NCBI RefSeq assembly: GCF_014851685.1
Contig: NZ_JACVAC010000006.1
Span: 1 to 64,000, forward strand
DNA length: 64,000 nt
Source: Pseudomonas sp. PDM05
Lineage (GTDB): Bacteria > Pseudomonadota > Gammaproteobacteria > Pseudomonadales > Pseudomonadaceae
Reading direction: 5' to 3'
A model generated the notes under the pieces. That model was not told the DNA's origin and searched no databases. It saw nothing but the letters and a program-made list of their open reading frames with translations. A program made the position numbers and the translations under genes. This document shows, one piece after another, positions 28,970 through 41,377 of the stretch. Numbering within the stretch: the stretch's first letter is position 1; every line of letters starts with the position of its first letter.

Positions 28970-30634
28970 ATGGCGTACTACCGCACTCCTCACGACGTTA
29001 CCGCTCTGCCCGCCTGGCAAGCGCTCAATCAACACCGCCAAGCCATGCAGGATTTCAGCATGCGCGACGCGTTCAATGCCGATCCCCAGCGTTTTTCCCA
29101 ATTCACCTTGAGCAGCTGCGGACTTTTCCTCGATTACTCGAAAAACCTGATCACCAGCGAAACCCGTGACCTGCTGGTGGCTCTGGCGAAGGAAGTCGAC
29201 CTCAAGGCCGCGATCAACTCGCTGTACGCCGGCGAACCGGTCAACTCATCCGAAGGCCGCCCTGCCCTGCACACCGCCCTGCGCCGCCCGGTGGGTGACA
29301 AGCTGTCGGTCAACGGCGTGAACATCATGCCGGACGTGCACAAGGTGCTGAACCAGATGACTGACCTGGTCGGCCGCATCCACGACGGCCTGTGGCGTGG
29401 CTACACCGAGAAGCCGATCACCGACGTGGTGAACATCGGTATCGGTGGCTCGTTCCTCGGCCCGGAGCTGGTCTCCGAAGCGCTGTTGTCCTACGCCCAC
29501 AAAGGCGTGCGCTGCCACTACCTGGCGAACATCGACGGCAGCGAGTTCCACGAGCTGACCATGAAGCTGCGCGCCGAGACCACGCTGTTCATCGTCTCGT
29601 CGAAATCCTTCAACACCCTTGAAACCCTGAAAAACGCCCAGGCCGCCCGCGCCTGGTACTTGGCCCAGGGGGGGTCGGAAGCCGAGCTGTTCCGCCACTT
29701 CATCGCCGTATCGAGCAACAACGCTGCGGCCGTGGCGTTCGGTATCCGCGAAGAAAACATCTTCCCGATGTGGGACTGGGTCGGTGGCCGCTACTCGCTG
29801 TGGTCGGCCATCGGCTTGCCAATCGCCCTGGCCATCGGCATGTCCAACTTCAAGGAACTGCTGTCCGGTGCCTACACCATGGACCAGCATTTCCAGAACG
29901 CGCCGTTCGAAGCCAACATGCCGGTACTGTTGGGCCTGCTGGGCGTGTGGTACGGCAACTTCTGGGGCGCGCAGAGCCATGCGATCCTGCCGTACGACCA
30001 CTACCTGCGTAACATCACCAAGCACTTGCAACAACTGGACATGGAATCCAACGGCAAGAGCGTGCGCCAGGACGGCACCCCGGTGTCCACCGATACCGGT
30101 CCGGTGATCTGGGGCGGCGTAGGCTGCAACGGCCAGCACGCTTACCACCAGTTGCTGCACCAAGGGACCCAACTGATTCCGGCCGACTTCATCGTGCCGA
30201 TTGTCAGCTTCAACCCCGTGTCGGACCACCATCAGTGGCTATACGCCAACTGCCTGTCCCAGAGCCAGGCGCTGATGCTCGGCAAGACCCGCAGCGAGGC
30301 CGAGGCCGAACTGCGCGACAAGGGCATCGCCGAAGAAGAGGTGCAAAAGCTGGCACCGCACAAGGTGATCCCGGGCAACCGTCCGAGCAACACCCTGGTG
30401 GTGGAACGCATCAGCCCGCGTCGTCTGGGCGCACTGGTGGCGATGTATGAACACAAGGTGTTCGTGCAGAGCGTCATCTGGGGCATCAACGCCTTTGACC
30501 AATGGGGCGTGGAACTGGGTAAAGAGCTGGGCAAGGGCGTCTACAACCGCCTGACCGGCACTGAAGAAGCCGTGGCGGATGACGCCTCGACCCAGGGTTT
30601 GATCAACTACTTCCGCGGTCGTCACCGCGGCTGA
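28970..30634 (+). CDS. pgi: Glucose-6-phosphate isomerase
   Basis: Interconverts glucose-6-phosphate and fructose-6-phosphate. In Pseudomonas, which lacks phosphofructokinase, it works mainly in gluconeogenesis and the recycling of triose phosphates. The 554-residue protein has '[12 protein letters not shown]'-type phosphate binding (here [13 protein letters not shown]), the '[14 protein letters not shown]' loop, the signature '[16 protein letters not shown]', catalytic Glu in 'MESNGKSV' and the C-terminal '[18 protein letters not shown]'. It is monocistronic, with a terminator directly downstream. Confidence 0.97.
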   Translation: MAYYRTPHDVTALPAWQALNQHRQAMQDFSMRDAFNADPQRFSQFTLSSCGLFLDYSKNLITSETRDLLVALAKEVDLKAAINSLYAGEPVNSSEGRPALHTALRRPVGDKLSVNGVNIMPDVHKVLNQMTDLVGRIHDGLWRGYTEKPITDVVNIGIGGSFLGPELVSEALLSYAHKGVRCHYLANIDGSEFHELTMKLRAETTLFIVSSKSFNTLETLKNAQAARAWYLAQGGSEAELFRHFIAVSSNNAAAVAFGIREENIFPMWDWVGGRYSLWSAIGLPIALAIGMSNFKELLSGAYTMDQHFQNAPFEANMPVLLGLLGVWYGNFWGAQSHAILPYDHYLRNITKHLQQLDMESNGKSVRQDGTPVSTDTGPVIWGGVGCNGQHAYHQLLHQGTQLIPADFIVPIVSFNPVSDHHQWLYANCLSQSQALMLGKTRSEAEAELRDKGIAEEEVQKLAPHKVIPGNRPSNTLVVERISPRRLGALVAMYEHKVFVQSVIWGINAFDQWGVELGKELGKGVYNRLTGTEEAVADDASTQGLINYFRGRHRG

Positions 30635-30648
30635 TCCGGCCACTCCAG

Positions 30649-30674
30649 GGCCAACGTCCGTTTGGACGTTGGCC
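30649..30674 (+). terminator. Terminator hairpin of pgi
   Basis: GGCCAACGTCC and GGACGTTGGCC form an eleven-base-pair perfect stem with a GTTT loop, 14 nt past the pgi stop, followed by a short T-poor tail. Confidence 0.65.
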
Positions 30675-30739
30675 TTGAACCCTCCCCCCACAGCGTGCAT
30701 CTTTATGACTTGTGCCAAAAACAAGAATAAGGACCGCTC

Positions 30740-32677
<1,938 letters not shown>

Positions 32678-32693
32678 GAAACCCAGCGTCGCC

Positions 32694-33563
32694 ATGGAAT
32701 TTATCCGCAGCCGTATCGAAACCCAATTGATGAGCCTCACAGGGCTCTCACTGGGCCAGCTGGACCTGGAAAACCCCAAGGGCGACCCAGGCCTGTTCGG
32801 ACCGAGTTCGGTCAGTTGGCAAGTGCATGGCGACTTCAGCAGCATGTTGATCGGCGGCATCAGCGCCTTGATGTTGCAGGCCCTGCACCCGCTGGCCCTG
32901 GCTGGGGTGTGGGATCACTCGAACTTTCGCGAGGACATGCTCGGGCGTTTGCGGCGCACCTCGCAGTTCATCTCCGGCACGACCTTTGGCTCGCGCAAGG
33001 ACGCGCAGTGGCTGATCGAGAAAGTGCGCACCATTCACCTGCAAGTGGTTGGCCATGCGCCGGACGGCCGACCTTATGCAGCCAGCGATCCGGAACTGCT
33101 CACCTGGGTGCATGTGGCCGAGGTCAGCAACTTCCTCGCCGCTCACCTGCGCTATCGCAACCCACTGCTCTCGGGTCGGGACCAGGACCGTTACTACAGC
33201 GAGATCGCCTTGGTCGCCGAACAACTGGGCGCGCGGCATGTTCCGCGTTCGCGGCAGGAAGTTTCGGATTACCTGGCGCGTATCCGCCCGCAACTGCTGT
33301 GCGACGCGCGCAGTCGTGAAGTGTTGCGCCTGCTACTCAATGCCCCGGCACCCAGCACGATGGCCAAGCCGTTTGGCGCCTTGATGATGCAAGCCGGCAT
33401 CGACCTGCTGCCAGACTGGGCCAGCGCCATGCTCGATCAACACCAGAGCCCGCTGCAACGCCAGATGATCCGGGGCGCGGTCAAACGCAGCACGCCGTTG
33501 CTGCGCTGGGCGATGCGCAACGGTTCGGTACAACGGGCGCATCGGCGGATGGGGTTGATGTAG
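32694..33563 (+). CDS. MpaB-family oxygenase-like protein (DUF2236)
   Basis: Protein of 289 residues of the DUF2236/MpaB family, whose members include haem-dependent oxygenases such as rubber oxygenase Lcp and the MpaB' enzyme of mycophenolic acid synthesis. The family block 'LQALHPLALAGVWDHSNF' then 'GRLRRTSQFISGTTFG' is clear, with conserved His residues for haem by family analogy. It starts 16 nt after acsB and may be cotranscribed with it. The substrate is unknown. Confidence 0.85.
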   Translation: MEFIRSRIETQLMSLTGLSLGQLDLENPKGDPGLFGPSSVSWQVHGDFSSMLIGGISALMLQALHPLALAGVWDHSNFREDMLGRLRRTSQFISGTTFGSRKDAQWLIEKVRTIHLQVVGHAPDGRPYAASDPELLTWVHVAEVSNFLAAHLRYRNPLLSGRDQDRYYSEIALVAEQLGARHVPRSRQEVSDYLARIRPQLLCDARSREVLRLLLNAPAPSTMAKPFGALMMQAGIDLLPDWASAMLDQHQSPLQRQMIRGAVKRSTPLLRWAMRNGSVQRAHRRMGLM

Positions 33564-33630
33564 GCCAGGCTTTATAACTGTTAAACTCCGCGCCCACATT
33601 TACCCCCATTACTTAAGCAAGGCGCGCTCC

Positions 33631-34647
33631 ATGTCTCCCTTGAATCAGGCGCTGCGCGCCGCCCTCGATCATCGCCAAGACCTGATCAACGAGCTGCACG
33701 CCCAGGGCACCGACTGCTATCGCTTGTTCCATGGCAGCCAGGAAGGCGCCGGCGGCCTGACCATCGACCGTTATGGCCCGCAACTGCTGGTGCAGAGCTT
33801 CCATCAGTCACTGCATACCGAGGAGTTGCTGGACCTGCACCAGTTGATCAACCAGTACATGGGCCTGGAATTGCTGCTGGTGTACAACGACCGTTCCCGT
33901 GGCAACTCGCGGGTCGACCGTGAAGACACGGTGTACCGCGCCGAGCCGGCGGCGCTGGAAGATCTGGTCGGCCATGAATGGGGGCTCAATTACCGCGTAC
34001 GCGGACGGCATGCCGGGCAGGACCCGCTGCTGTTCCTCGACCTGCGCAACACCCGCGGCTGGGTCAAGAACCATAGCGCCGGCAAAAGCGTGCTGAACCT
34101 GTTCGCCTACACCTGTGGCGTCGGCCTGAGCGCTGCGGCAGGCGGGGCGCGGGAGGTGTGCAACCTGGACTTCGCCGAGGGCAACCTGGCAGTCGGCCGC
34201 GAGAACGGCCTGCTGAACCCGCAGTTGCCGACCATGGAGTTCGTACAGTCCGACTACTTCCCGGCGATTCGCCAACTGGCCGGCCTGCCGATCACCCAGC
34301 GCCGTGGCCAGAAACTGCCGAGTTATCCACGCCTGGAGCAGCGCCAGTATGACTTGGTGTTGCTCGACCCTCCGGCCTGGGCCAAGAGCGCATTCGGCAC
34401 CGTCGACCTGTTGCGCGACTACCAAAGCCTGCTCAAGCCCGCACTGCTCGCCACGGCCGACAACGGTGTACTGATTTGCTGCAACAACCTGGCGAAGGTC
34501 AGCATGGATGACTGGCGCGAACAGGTACTGCGTTGCGCAGAAAAAGCCGGACGTGCGGTACGCGACTGGCAAATCATGACGCCGGGAGCGGATTTTCCTT
34601 CACAAGACCAGCAGCCACCCCTGAAAACATTGATACTCCAGCTGTAG
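33631..34647 (+). CDS. Class I SAM-dependent methyltransferase (RlmI/RlmK-like)
   Basis: Methyltransferase of 338 residues related to the 23S rRNA m5C methyltransferase family (COG1092). The SAM-binding loop is 'VLNLFAYTCGVGLSAAAGGA', followed by the acidic 'CNLDFAEGNLAVGRENG' and the catalytic 'YDLVLLDPPAWAKS'. It is shorter than E. coli RlmI and its N-terminus lacks an obvious PUA domain, so the RNA target may differ. Its first half has 'LTIDRYGPQLLVQ', typical of this family. A short gap separates it from the DUF748 gene. Confidence 0.85.
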   Translation: MSPLNQALRAALDHRQDLINELHAQGTDCYRLFHGSQEGAGGLTIDRYGPQLLVQSFHQSLHTEELLDLHQLINQYMGLELLLVYNDRSRGNSRVDREDTVYRAEPAALEDLVGHEWGLNYRVRGRHAGQDPLLFLDLRNTRGWVKNHSAGKSVLNLFAYTCGVGLSAAAGGAREVCNLDFAEGNLAVGRENGLLNPQLPTMEFVQSDYFPAIRQLAGLPITQRRGQKLPSYPRLEQRQYDLVLLDPPAWAKSAFGTVDLLRDYQSLLKPALLATADNGVLICCNNLAKVSMDDWREQVLRCAEKAGRAVRDWQIMTPGADFPSQDQQPPLKTLILQL

Positions 34648-34734
34648 GACGCTTCCCAAAGCCCTCGCTCTTCGGAACCGAAAACCCGTGCCATACTCCA
34701 AGGCACTCCTGTTTGACATAGATGGCGCCGCCCC

Positions 34735-37653
34735 ATGCACAAAGGATTGATTCGCGCCGTTGGCGCCTTGTTGACCGCCCTTGCCCTGTACAGCCTGTTG
34801 GGCTTCTTGATTTTGCCCGGAATTGCCCTGCGGATTGCCAACCAGCAACTGGCGAATTACGCCACGGTGCCGGCGCGAATCGAACGGATCGAACTCAACC
34901 CCTTCAGCCTCGAGCTGACCGTCTGGGGCCTCAAGATCGGCGACCCCGGCAAGGAGCAGGTGGGTTTCGAGCGCCTCTATGCCAACCTGCAGGTCGACAG
35001 CCTGTGGACCCGCGCGCTGCACCTGGCCGATGTGCAACTGGACAAACCGAAGACTGAGTTGCTGTTCGACAAGTCCGGCCAGTTGAACCTGGCGCAACTG
35101 TTCAAAATCCCGCCGAGCGAACCAACTCCGACCGACCCGAATGCCAAGCCGTTTCCTTTGCGTATCGATGGCATCAAGCTGGCCGGCGGCTATGTGCACT
35201 TTGAGGACTTGCGCCCCAGCGAGCCCATCGAATTCCTCTACGATAAGCTCGACTTCGAGCTGAAGAACCTCAGCACCCTGCCCGAAGACAATGCCGACAT
35301 GACGCTCGTCGCGGCAGGCCCGGCAGGCGGGCAAATCGATTGGAAAGGCAACTTCAGCCTGGTGCCAATCACGTCCCAGGGCACACTGAAAGTCACCGAC
35401 GGCAAGATGAAGGCCTGGTGGCCCTATGTGCGCGATGCCCTGCCGCTGGTGCTTGAAGACGGCGTGCTGAACTTCAGCACCGAGTATAAATTCAGCCTGG
35501 CCAAAGAGACCGAGCTGAACCTGACCAACACCTCCGCCAGCATCGCACCGTTTGCCATCAAGGCACCGGATGGCCGCCCCCTGGTGCGCCTGGAGCGCCT
35601 GGACGTCAGCGAAACCAGCGTGGACCTGGCCAAACAGCAGGTCGTCGTCGGCAAGATCCGCAGCAACAAGCTGGAAACCTGGGCGGCGCTGGAAGCGGAT
35701 GGGCAACTGGACTGGCAGAAATTGTTCGCCAGCCAGCCGAGCAAACCCACCAAGGCGCCGGAGCCGAAAAATGCCCCCGCCACCGCCGACTCGCCAAAAG
35801 CCGAGCCCGCGGCGCCAAGCAAACCTTGGCAAGTGCTGCTCAAGGATGTGCAACTGCGTAACTATCAGGTGCACCTGGCTGACCGCCAGGCCAAGCCGGC
35901 GGTCGCACTGGAAGTCGGCCCGCTGAATGTCGATGTGCAGAACTTCGATAGCCTCAACCAGAGCCCGTTCACGCTGAAAGTCGACACGGGCCTGGGCAAG
36001 CAAGGCAAGGTCCAGGCGACTGGCGAGGTCAACCTCAATCCGGTCAGCGCCAAACTGAAAGTAAATACCCAGGACATCGACCTGCGAGTCGCCCAGTCCT
36101 ATATCAGCCCGTTCATCCGCCTGGAACTGCGTAGCGGCATGCTCGGCAGCAATCTTGATGTGAACCTTAAAAGCACTGATCCTCTGAAGTTCCAGGTCAC
36201 CGGCCGGGCGCAGGTGGACCAGTTGCACACCCTGGACACCCTCAAGACCCGCGACTTCCTCAAATGGCAGCGCCTGGTGCTCGAAGGCGTGAACTATCAG
36301 CACGGCGATAGCCTGTCGATCGATAAGGTCAACCTGCTGCAGCCGTATGCGCGCTTCATGATCAACGACGACCGCACCACCAACGTCGACGACTTGTTGA
36401 TCCCGCAGCCACCGGACAAAGGCTCGAAACCTGTCAGCAAAGAAAAGCCCCTGGGCATTCGTATCGGGCAGATTGCGATCAACGACGGTTCCGCCAACTT
36501 TGCCGACTTCAGCCTGACCCCCAACTTCGCGACCGCGATTCAACAGCTCAACGGACAAATTGGCACCATCGACAGCCGCCAGGCCAAACCGGCCAGCGTC
36601 GACATCAAGGGCAAGGTGGATCGCTACGCACCCGTGACGATCAAGGGCAGCGTGAACCCGTTTGACCCGATGGCGGCGCTGGATATTGCGACCAGCTTCA
36701 AACGCGTAGAACTGACCACCCTCACGCCCTACTCTGGCAAGTTCGCCGGTTTCCGCATCCGCAAGGGGCGACTGAACCTCGACCTGCACTATGTGATCAC
36801 CAAGGGCCAGCTGAAGGCCGAGAACAAAGTGGTGGTCGAGCAATTGCAACTGGGCGAGAAAGTCGACAGCGCCGATGCCGTGGACTTGCCGATTCGTCTG
36901 GCAATTGCGCTGCTCAAGGACTCCGACGGCAAGATTTCCATCGAACTGCCGGTGACTGGCGATCTGAATAACCCGCAGTTCAGTGTTATGCCGATTGTCT
37001 GGCAGACCCTGCGTAACCTGGTGGTGCGTGCAGCCACAGCGCCGTTTAAGTTTATCGGTGGGCTGGTAACGGGCGGCGGTTCGGAAGACCTCGGCAATGT
37101 ATCGTTCGCCGCCGGTTCCAGCGAATTGGACAAGGATGCTGAAGGCGCCCTGAACACGCTGGCCAAAGCACTGAAAGAACGCCCTAGCCTGCGCCTGGAG
37201 ATCGAAGGTACCGCGGCGGCCAGCAGCGACGGGCCTTTCCTTGCCGCTCAGCGACTGGAGCGCGAGTACCAGTACAACTACTACAAGATTCTTCAACGTC
37301 GTGGAGAAAAGGTTCCCGCCCAAGCGTCATTGCTGGTGGTACCCGAGAAGGAAAAAGCACCATTGCTTGAAGGCATTTACCGCACCCGCCTGAAACAGCA
37401 ACCGCCAGCCGAATGGAAAGACCTGAGCAACGAAGAACGTAGCGCGAAGCTTCGTGACGGGGTGATCAAGTTCTGGAGTGGCAGTGATGTACTGCTGCGC
37501 CAGCTGGGCCAAGACCGTGCCAGCACCATCAAGGACTACCTGGTGGATAAGGGACAGCTGGAAGATGACCGGGTGTACTTCATTGATGCCAACTTGGGCC
37601 AGGCCGAGAAGGACGGGCGTGTCGTCACACCGATGCATCTGGACGCGGAGTAA
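34735..37653 (+). CDS. DUF748 family large envelope protein with OmpA-like C-terminus
   Basis: Protein of 972 residues with one N-terminal membrane segment (about 9-34) and a very long periplasmic part made of AsmA/DUF748-type beta-repeats ('VGFERLYANLQVDSLW', 'LADVQLDKPKTELLFDKSG', 'GTLKVTDGKMKAWWPYVRD' are characteristic). Near residue 790 an OmpA-C-like segment begins ('VSFAAGSSELDKDAEGALNTLA'). AsmA-like proteins are thought to move phospholipids to the outer membrane, and this one may do so or help anchor the envelope. A Pro/Lys/Ala-rich linker (about 335-365) splits the repeats. Confidence 0.8.
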   Translation: MHKGLIRAVGALLTALALYSLLGFLILPGIALRIANQQLANYATVPARIERIELNPFSLELTVWGLKIGDPGKEQVGFERLYANLQVDSLWTRALHLADVQLDKPKTELLFDKSGQLNLAQLFKIPPSEPTPTDPNAKPFPLRIDGIKLAGGYVHFEDLRPSEPIEFLYDKLDFELKNLSTLPEDNADMTLVAAGPAGGQIDWKGNFSLVPITSQGTLKVTDGKMKAWWPYVRDALPLVLEDGVLNFSTEYKFSLAKETELNLTNTSASIAPFAIKAPDGRPLVRLERLDVSETSVDLAKQQVVVGKIRSNKLETWAALEADGQLDWQKLFASQPSKPTKAPEPKNAPATADSPKAEPAAPSKPWQVLLKDVQLRNYQVHLADRQAKPAVALEVGPLNVDVQNFDSLNQSPFTLKVDTGLGKQGKVQATGEVNLNPVSAKLKVNTQDIDLRVAQSYISPFIRLELRSGMLGSNLDVNLKSTDPLKFQVTGRAQVDQLHTLDTLKTRDFLKWQRLVLEGVNYQHGDSLSIDKVNLLQPYARFMINDDRTTNVDDLLIPQPPDKGSKPVSKEKPLGIRIGQIAINDGSANFADFSLTPNFATAIQQLNGQIGTIDSRQAKPASVDIKGKVDRYAPVTIKGSVNPFDPMAALDIATSFKRVELTTLTPYSGKFAGFRIRKGRLNLDLHYVITKGQLKAENKVVVEQLQLGEKVDSADAVDLPIRLAIALLKDSDGKISIELPVTGDLNNPQFSVMPIVWQTLRNLVVRAATAPFKFIGGLVTGGGSEDLGNVSFAAGSSELDKDAEGALNTLAKALKERPSLRLEIEGTAAASSDGPFLAAQRLEREYQYNYYKILQRRGEKVPAQASLLVVPEKEKAPLLEGIYRTRLKQQPPAEWKDLSNEERSAKLRDGVIKFWSGSDVLLRQLGQDRASTIKDYLVDKGQLEDDRVYFIDANLGQAEKDGRVVTPMHLDAE

Positions 37654-37664
37654 GCCCCTTGCAA

Positions 37665-37731
37665 GAGCCGGCTTGCCGGCGATGCAGCCTTGAAATCGAC
37701 GACGGGTCGAGGGCCTGATCGCCGGCGCTTC
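37665..37731. repeat. REP-type inverted pair (REPIN-like)
   Basis: GAGCCGGCTTGCCGGCGATG at 37665-37684 is the kind of palindromic REP core seen throughout P. fluorescens genomes. The inverted copy of its GCCGGCGAT end occurs at 37718-37726 within ATCGCCGGCGCTTCC, giving a head-to-tail inverted pair about 67 nt long, downstream of the DUF748 gene. Confidence 0.7.
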
Positions 37732-37754
37732 CAGTTAACGCCACCCACAATAGA

Positions 37755-37784
37755 ACAGGCCCCGACACAAGTGCCGGGGCCTGT
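37755..37784. terminator. Bidirectional hairpin between convergent genes
   Basis: ACAGGCCCCG and CGGGGCCTGT form a ten-base-pair stem with a 10-nt loop in the gap between the DUF748 gene and the convergent BON gene. Neither side has a long T run. Confidence 0.55.
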
Positions 37785-37890
37785 AATGACCACATCCGTG
37801 TGGTCGCTCGCATGAACTCCAGAGGTGCATCAGGTGGATGTCTAACTCACCCTAAGCCGCCGCCGTCCAGTTCAGACGAAAAGGGGTGCG

Positions 37891-38511
37891 TTACTCTGCT
37901 TTCAGGCCGTCGGCCGATACAGCTTTAACGCCTTTGATTTTCTTGGTGATGTTCACAGCGGTAGTTTTCTGAGCTTCAGTGACCGCGGCGGTCGAAGACA
38001 GGGACACTACGCCTTTGTTGGTTTCGACTTTGATGTCGGTGCCAGGAATGCCTTTCTCGGTAACCAGGTCAGCTTTTACTTTGGTGGTGATCCAAGTGTC
38101 CGAAGTGGACTCTTTGGCGTCAGCCGCTGCGCTTTTGGTTTTGTCGATATTGTCAGCCTTGGTAGCGCCGCCAGCCATCAGGCCGTCAGCCGAAACGGCG
38201 GTAACACCTTTGATTTTCTTGGTGATGGCTACGGCAGTGGCTTTCTGAGCGTCGGAGATCGCGACTGTCGAGGACAGGGAAACCACGCCTTTATTGGTCT
38301 CAACCTTGATGTCCGAACCAGGAATGCCTTTCTCGGTCAGCAGATCAGCTTTCACTTTGGTGGTGATCCAGGTGTCCGAGGTGGACTCTTTAGCCTTGGT
38401 CACTTCACCGGCCGCCAGGGTCATAGGGGCTTGGGAAGTCTGAGCAAAGGCTACGTTAGCACCCATGGCCAGGGTCAGAGCGGTAGCAGTAGCGAGAGCG
38501 AACTTCTTCAT
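37891..38511 (-). CDS. Periplasmic double-BON domain protein
   Basis: Envelope protein of 206 residues with a Sec signal (about 1-23, cut near AFA-QT) and two BON domains, as in OsmY, which bind phospholipid surfaces and support the envelope under stress. The domains are near copies: residues 41-111 and 133-203 share 62 of 71 positions (87%), with the blocks 'DTWITTKVKADL' and 'DIKVETNKGVVSLSST' in each, so this looks like a recent internal duplication. It has AGGAG 6-7 nt before the ATG and reads toward the DUF748 gene. Confidence 0.88.
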   Translation of the reverse strand: MKKFALATATALTLAMGANVAFAQTSQAPMTLAAGEVTKAKESTSDTWITTKVKADLLTEKGIPGSDIKVETNKGVVSLSSTVAISDAQKATAVAITKKIKGVTAVSADGLMAGGATKADNIDKTKSAAADAKESTSDTWITTKVKADLVTEKGIPGTDIKVETNKGVVSLSSTAAVTEAQKTTAVNITKKIKGVKAVSADGLKAE

Positions 38512-38756
38512 ACGAGTAACTCCTGTTTTATTAAAAGTCTGCAGTACGTAAACCTTGATGCTGCAGCGTTAACAGGGATATTGCAGACAGTGTGCCAAGT
38601 CGCACCATGCAATTAAATCCTTATAAAACAACGCGTTATGAAAACAGCTGTTTTTTGTAATCGTGCAACTTGCATGAAACCCCTCGCCTCTGCATGCAAG
38701 TTGCGGCTTTTGGATCTGGGTAAGCACCTGATTTCCAGGCATTTTCCTCCAGGCAT

Positions 38757-38786
38757 AAAAAAAGGACTCCGAAGAGTCCCTTTTTT
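38757..38786 (-). terminator. Rho-independent terminator of pnp
   Basis: AAAAAAGGACTC-CGAA-GAGTCCTTTTTT type stem with T tracts on both strands, 22 nt past the pnp stop. It ends the rimP-to-pnp transcript. The 296-bp stretch 38512-38807 otherwise holds only the upstream region of the BON gene. Confidence 0.9.
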
Positions 38787-38807
38787 CAGCGAAAAGCCTG
38801 GGGGTGA

Positions 38808-40913
38808 TTAAACGCCCGAAGCCTTGGCTGCTGCTACGTCCTTGATGGACAGCTTGATACGGCCGCGGTTGTCCACGTCCAGTACCAGCACTTCCACTTC
38901 CTGGCCTTCTTTCAGGATGTCGGTCACTTTCTCAACACGAGCGTCGCTCAGCATGGAGATGTGAACCAGACCGTCCTTGCCCGGCAGGATGTTGACGAAT
39001 GCGCCGAAGTCGACGATGCGCTCAACCTTACCGACGTAGATCTTGCCGATCTCGGCTTCTGCGGTAATGCCCAGGACGCGCTGACGTGCTGCCTCAGCGG
39101 CTTCCTTGGTTTCGCCGAAGATCTTGATCGAGCCGTCGTCTTCGATGTCGATCGAAGCCTTGGTCTCTTCACAGATCGCACGGATAGTCGCGCCGCCTTT
39201 ACCGATAACATCACGGATTTTGTCGGTGTCGATTTTCATCGCGATCATTGTCGGAGCATTTTCCGACAGTTCGGTACGGGACTGACCAATGATCTGGTTC
39301 ATCTGGCCGAGGATGTTCAGGCGCGCTTCCAGGGCTTGGCCCAGGGCGATTTCCATGATCTCTTCGGTGATGCCCTTGATCTTGATGTCCATCTGCAACG
39401 CGGTGACGCCTTTGGCGGTACCGGCTACCTTGAAGTCCATGTCGCCCAGGTGGTCTTCGTCGCCCAGGATGTCGGTCAGGATGGCGAACTTCTCGCCTTC
39501 TTTAACCAGGCCCATGGCGATACCGGCAACCGGCGCCTTCATCGGCACACCAGCATCCATCAGTGCCAGGGAAGCACCGCAGACCGAAGCCATGGAGCTG
39601 GAACCGTTGGATTCAGTAATTTCCGATACGACACGGATGGTGTACGGGAACACGTCGGCAGCCGGCAGCATGGCTGCAATCGAACGACGGGCCAGACGGC
39701 CGTGGCCGATTTCACGACGACCAGCGCCACCCATGCGACCACACTCGCCCACCGAGAACGGAGGGAAGTTGTAGTGCAGCATGAACGGGTCTTTTTTCTC
39801 GCCTTCCAGGGTGTCCAGCAGCTGTGCGTCACGGGCAGTACCCAGAGTCGCGACAACCAGGGCCTGGGTTTCACCACGGGTGAACAGCGCCGAACCGTGA
39901 GTCTTCGGCAGAACGCCGACTTCGATGTTCAGCGGACGTACGGTCTTGGTGTCGCGACCGTCGATACGTGGTTTGCCGTTGACGATGTTTTCGCGAACGG
40001 TGCGGTATTCGATTTCGCCGAAAGCCGCTTTGACGTCGCTGGAGGAAGGCTGGCCTTCTTCACCGGACAGCTTGGCAACGACCTGATCCTTCAACTCACC
40101 CAGGCGAGCGTAGCGGTCGGCCTTGACGGTTATGGTGTAGGCGTCGGAGATCGCAGCGCCGAACTCGGAGCGGATAGTGCTCAGCAGCTCGGTGGCTTCC
40201 GGAGCAGCAGTCCAGGTCCAGGTAGGCTTGGCGGCTTCGGCAGCCAGTTCGGTAACGGCCTTGATGACCGCCTGGAACTCGTCGTGGGCGAACAGTACGG
40301 CGCCCAGCATCTGGTCTTCGGTCAGCTCTTTGGCTTCCGATTCAACCATCAATACGGCTTCCGAGGTACCGGCAACGACCATGTCCAGGCTCGATGCTTT
40401 CTGTTGCTCGTAAGTCGGGTTCAGCAGGTAGCCGGTGCTTTCGTGGAAAGCAACGCGAGCGGCGCCGATCGGGCCGTCGAACGGGATGCCCGAGATAGCC
40501 AGGGCAGCCGAAGTACCGATCATCGCAGCGATGTCCGGATCGGTTTTCTTGCTGGTGGAAACGACGGTGCAGACAACCTGCACTTCGTTCATGAAGCCTT
40601 CTGGGAACAGCGGACGGATCGGACGGTCGATCAGTCGGGAAGTCAGGGTTTCTTTCTCGGAAGGACGGCCTTCACGCTTGAAGAAACCGCCAGGGATCTT
40701 ACCGGCAGCGTAAGTCTTTTCCTGGTAGTGAACGGAAAGAGGGAAGAAGCCTTTGCTTGGGTCAGCGGTCTTGGCGCCAACAACGGTCACCAATACGGTC
40801 ACGTCGTCGTCAACGGTAACCAGCACTGCGCCGGAGGCTTGACGGGCGATACGGCCTGTCTCGAGGGTAACGGTCGACTGACCGAACTGGAATTTTTTGA
40901 TAACCGGGTTCAC
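38808..40913 (-). CDS. pnp: Polyribonucleotide nucleotidyltransferase (PNPase)
   Basis: 3'-5' phosphorolytic exoribonuclease and degradosome component. The 701-residue protein has two RNase-PH domains (about 1-230 and 310-550) joined by a helical linker, then a KH domain ('[22 protein letters not shown]' region) and an S1 domain ('[26 protein letters not shown]' region). Length and domains are normal. It is the last gene of the rimP-nusA-infB-rbfA-truB-rpsO-pnp transcript, 194 nt after rpsO, a gap that contains an imperfect hairpin (about 41035-41095). Confidence 0.97.
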   Translation of the reverse strand: MNPVIKKFQFGQSTVTLETGRIARQASGAVLVTVDDDVTVLVTVVGAKTADPSKGFFPLSVHYQEKTYAAGKIPGGFFKREGRPSEKETLTSRLIDRPIRPLFPEGFMNEVQVVCTVVSTSKKTDPDIAAMIGTSAALAISGIPFDGPIGAARVAFHESTGYLLNPTYEQQKASSLDMVVAGTSEAVLMVESEAKELTEDQMLGAVLFAHDEFQAVIKAVTELAAEAAKPTWTWTAAPEATELLSTIRSEFGAAISDAYTITVKADRYARLGELKDQVVAKLSGEEGQPSSSDVKAAFGEIEYRTVRENIVNGKPRIDGRDTKTVRPLNIEVGVLPKTHGSALFTRGETQALVVATLGTARDAQLLDTLEGEKKDPFMLHYNFPPFSVGECGRMGGAGRREIGHGRLARRSIAAMLPAADVFPYTIRVVSEITESNGSSSMASVCGASLALMDAGVPMKAPVAGIAMGLVKEGEKFAILTDILGDEDHLGDMDFKVAGTAKGVTALQMDIKIKGITEEIMEIALGQALEARLNILGQMNQIIGQSRTELSENAPTMIAMKIDTDKIRDVIGKGGATIRAICEETKASIDIEDDGSIKIFGETKEAAEAARQRVLGITAEAEIGKIYVGKVERIVDFGAFVNILPGKDGLVHISMLSDARVEKVTDILKEGQEVEVLVLDVDNRGRIKLSIKDVAAAKASGV

Positions 40914-41107
40914 GGTGTCCTACCTTCTTTGTGGCTCTTGGGGAACTTGTCTTCTTGCGAAATTCTTGGGCAATGCCGGGAATCGGCCCGACGCTAGTCC
41001 AGGGTAAAACGTGTATCCAGATAAAACTTGAGGCTGGGAGCCTGCCATGGGCCAGCGGGAATCCCACTGACACACGGCAGACAACCAACCTCTAGCGCAA
41101 TCGCTTA

Positions 41108-41377
41108 TTAGCGACGCAGACCCAGGCGACCGATCAGAGCCTGATAACGACCCAGATCCTTGCCTTTCAGGTAATCCAGCAGCTTACGACGCTGGTTTAC
41201 CATGCGGATCAGACCACGACGGGAGTGGTGATCTTTACCGTTGGCCTTGAAGTGACCTTGCAGCTTGTTGATGTTGTGGGTCAGCAGTGCAACTTGCACT
41301 TCTGGCGAACCAGTGTCACCAACAGCTTGCTGATAGTCAGCAACGATTTGTGCTTTTTCTTGAACGTCGAGAGCCAT
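41108..41377 (-). CDS. rpsO: 30S ribosomal protein S15
   Basis: Primary binding protein of the central domain of 16S rRNA. The 89-residue protein shows the family pattern '[49 protein letters not shown]' in order (cited in part as [26 protein letters not shown]). As in enterobacteria it lies between truB and pnp; there S15 represses its own mRNA and RNase III processes the rpsO-pnp gap. The 115-nt upstream gap to truB could carry a local promoter. Confidence 0.98.
   Translation of the reverse strand: MALDVQEKAQIVADYQQAVGDTGSPEVQVALLTHNINKLQGHFKANGKDHHSRRGLIRMVNQRRKLLDYLKGKDLGRYQALIGRLGLRR

Noticed and set aside
32816..33319. A 167-codon frame overlapping the MpaB-like gene in another phase
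   Set aside because: It is a shadow of the MpaB-like gene, which has the clear family block and normal codon usage.
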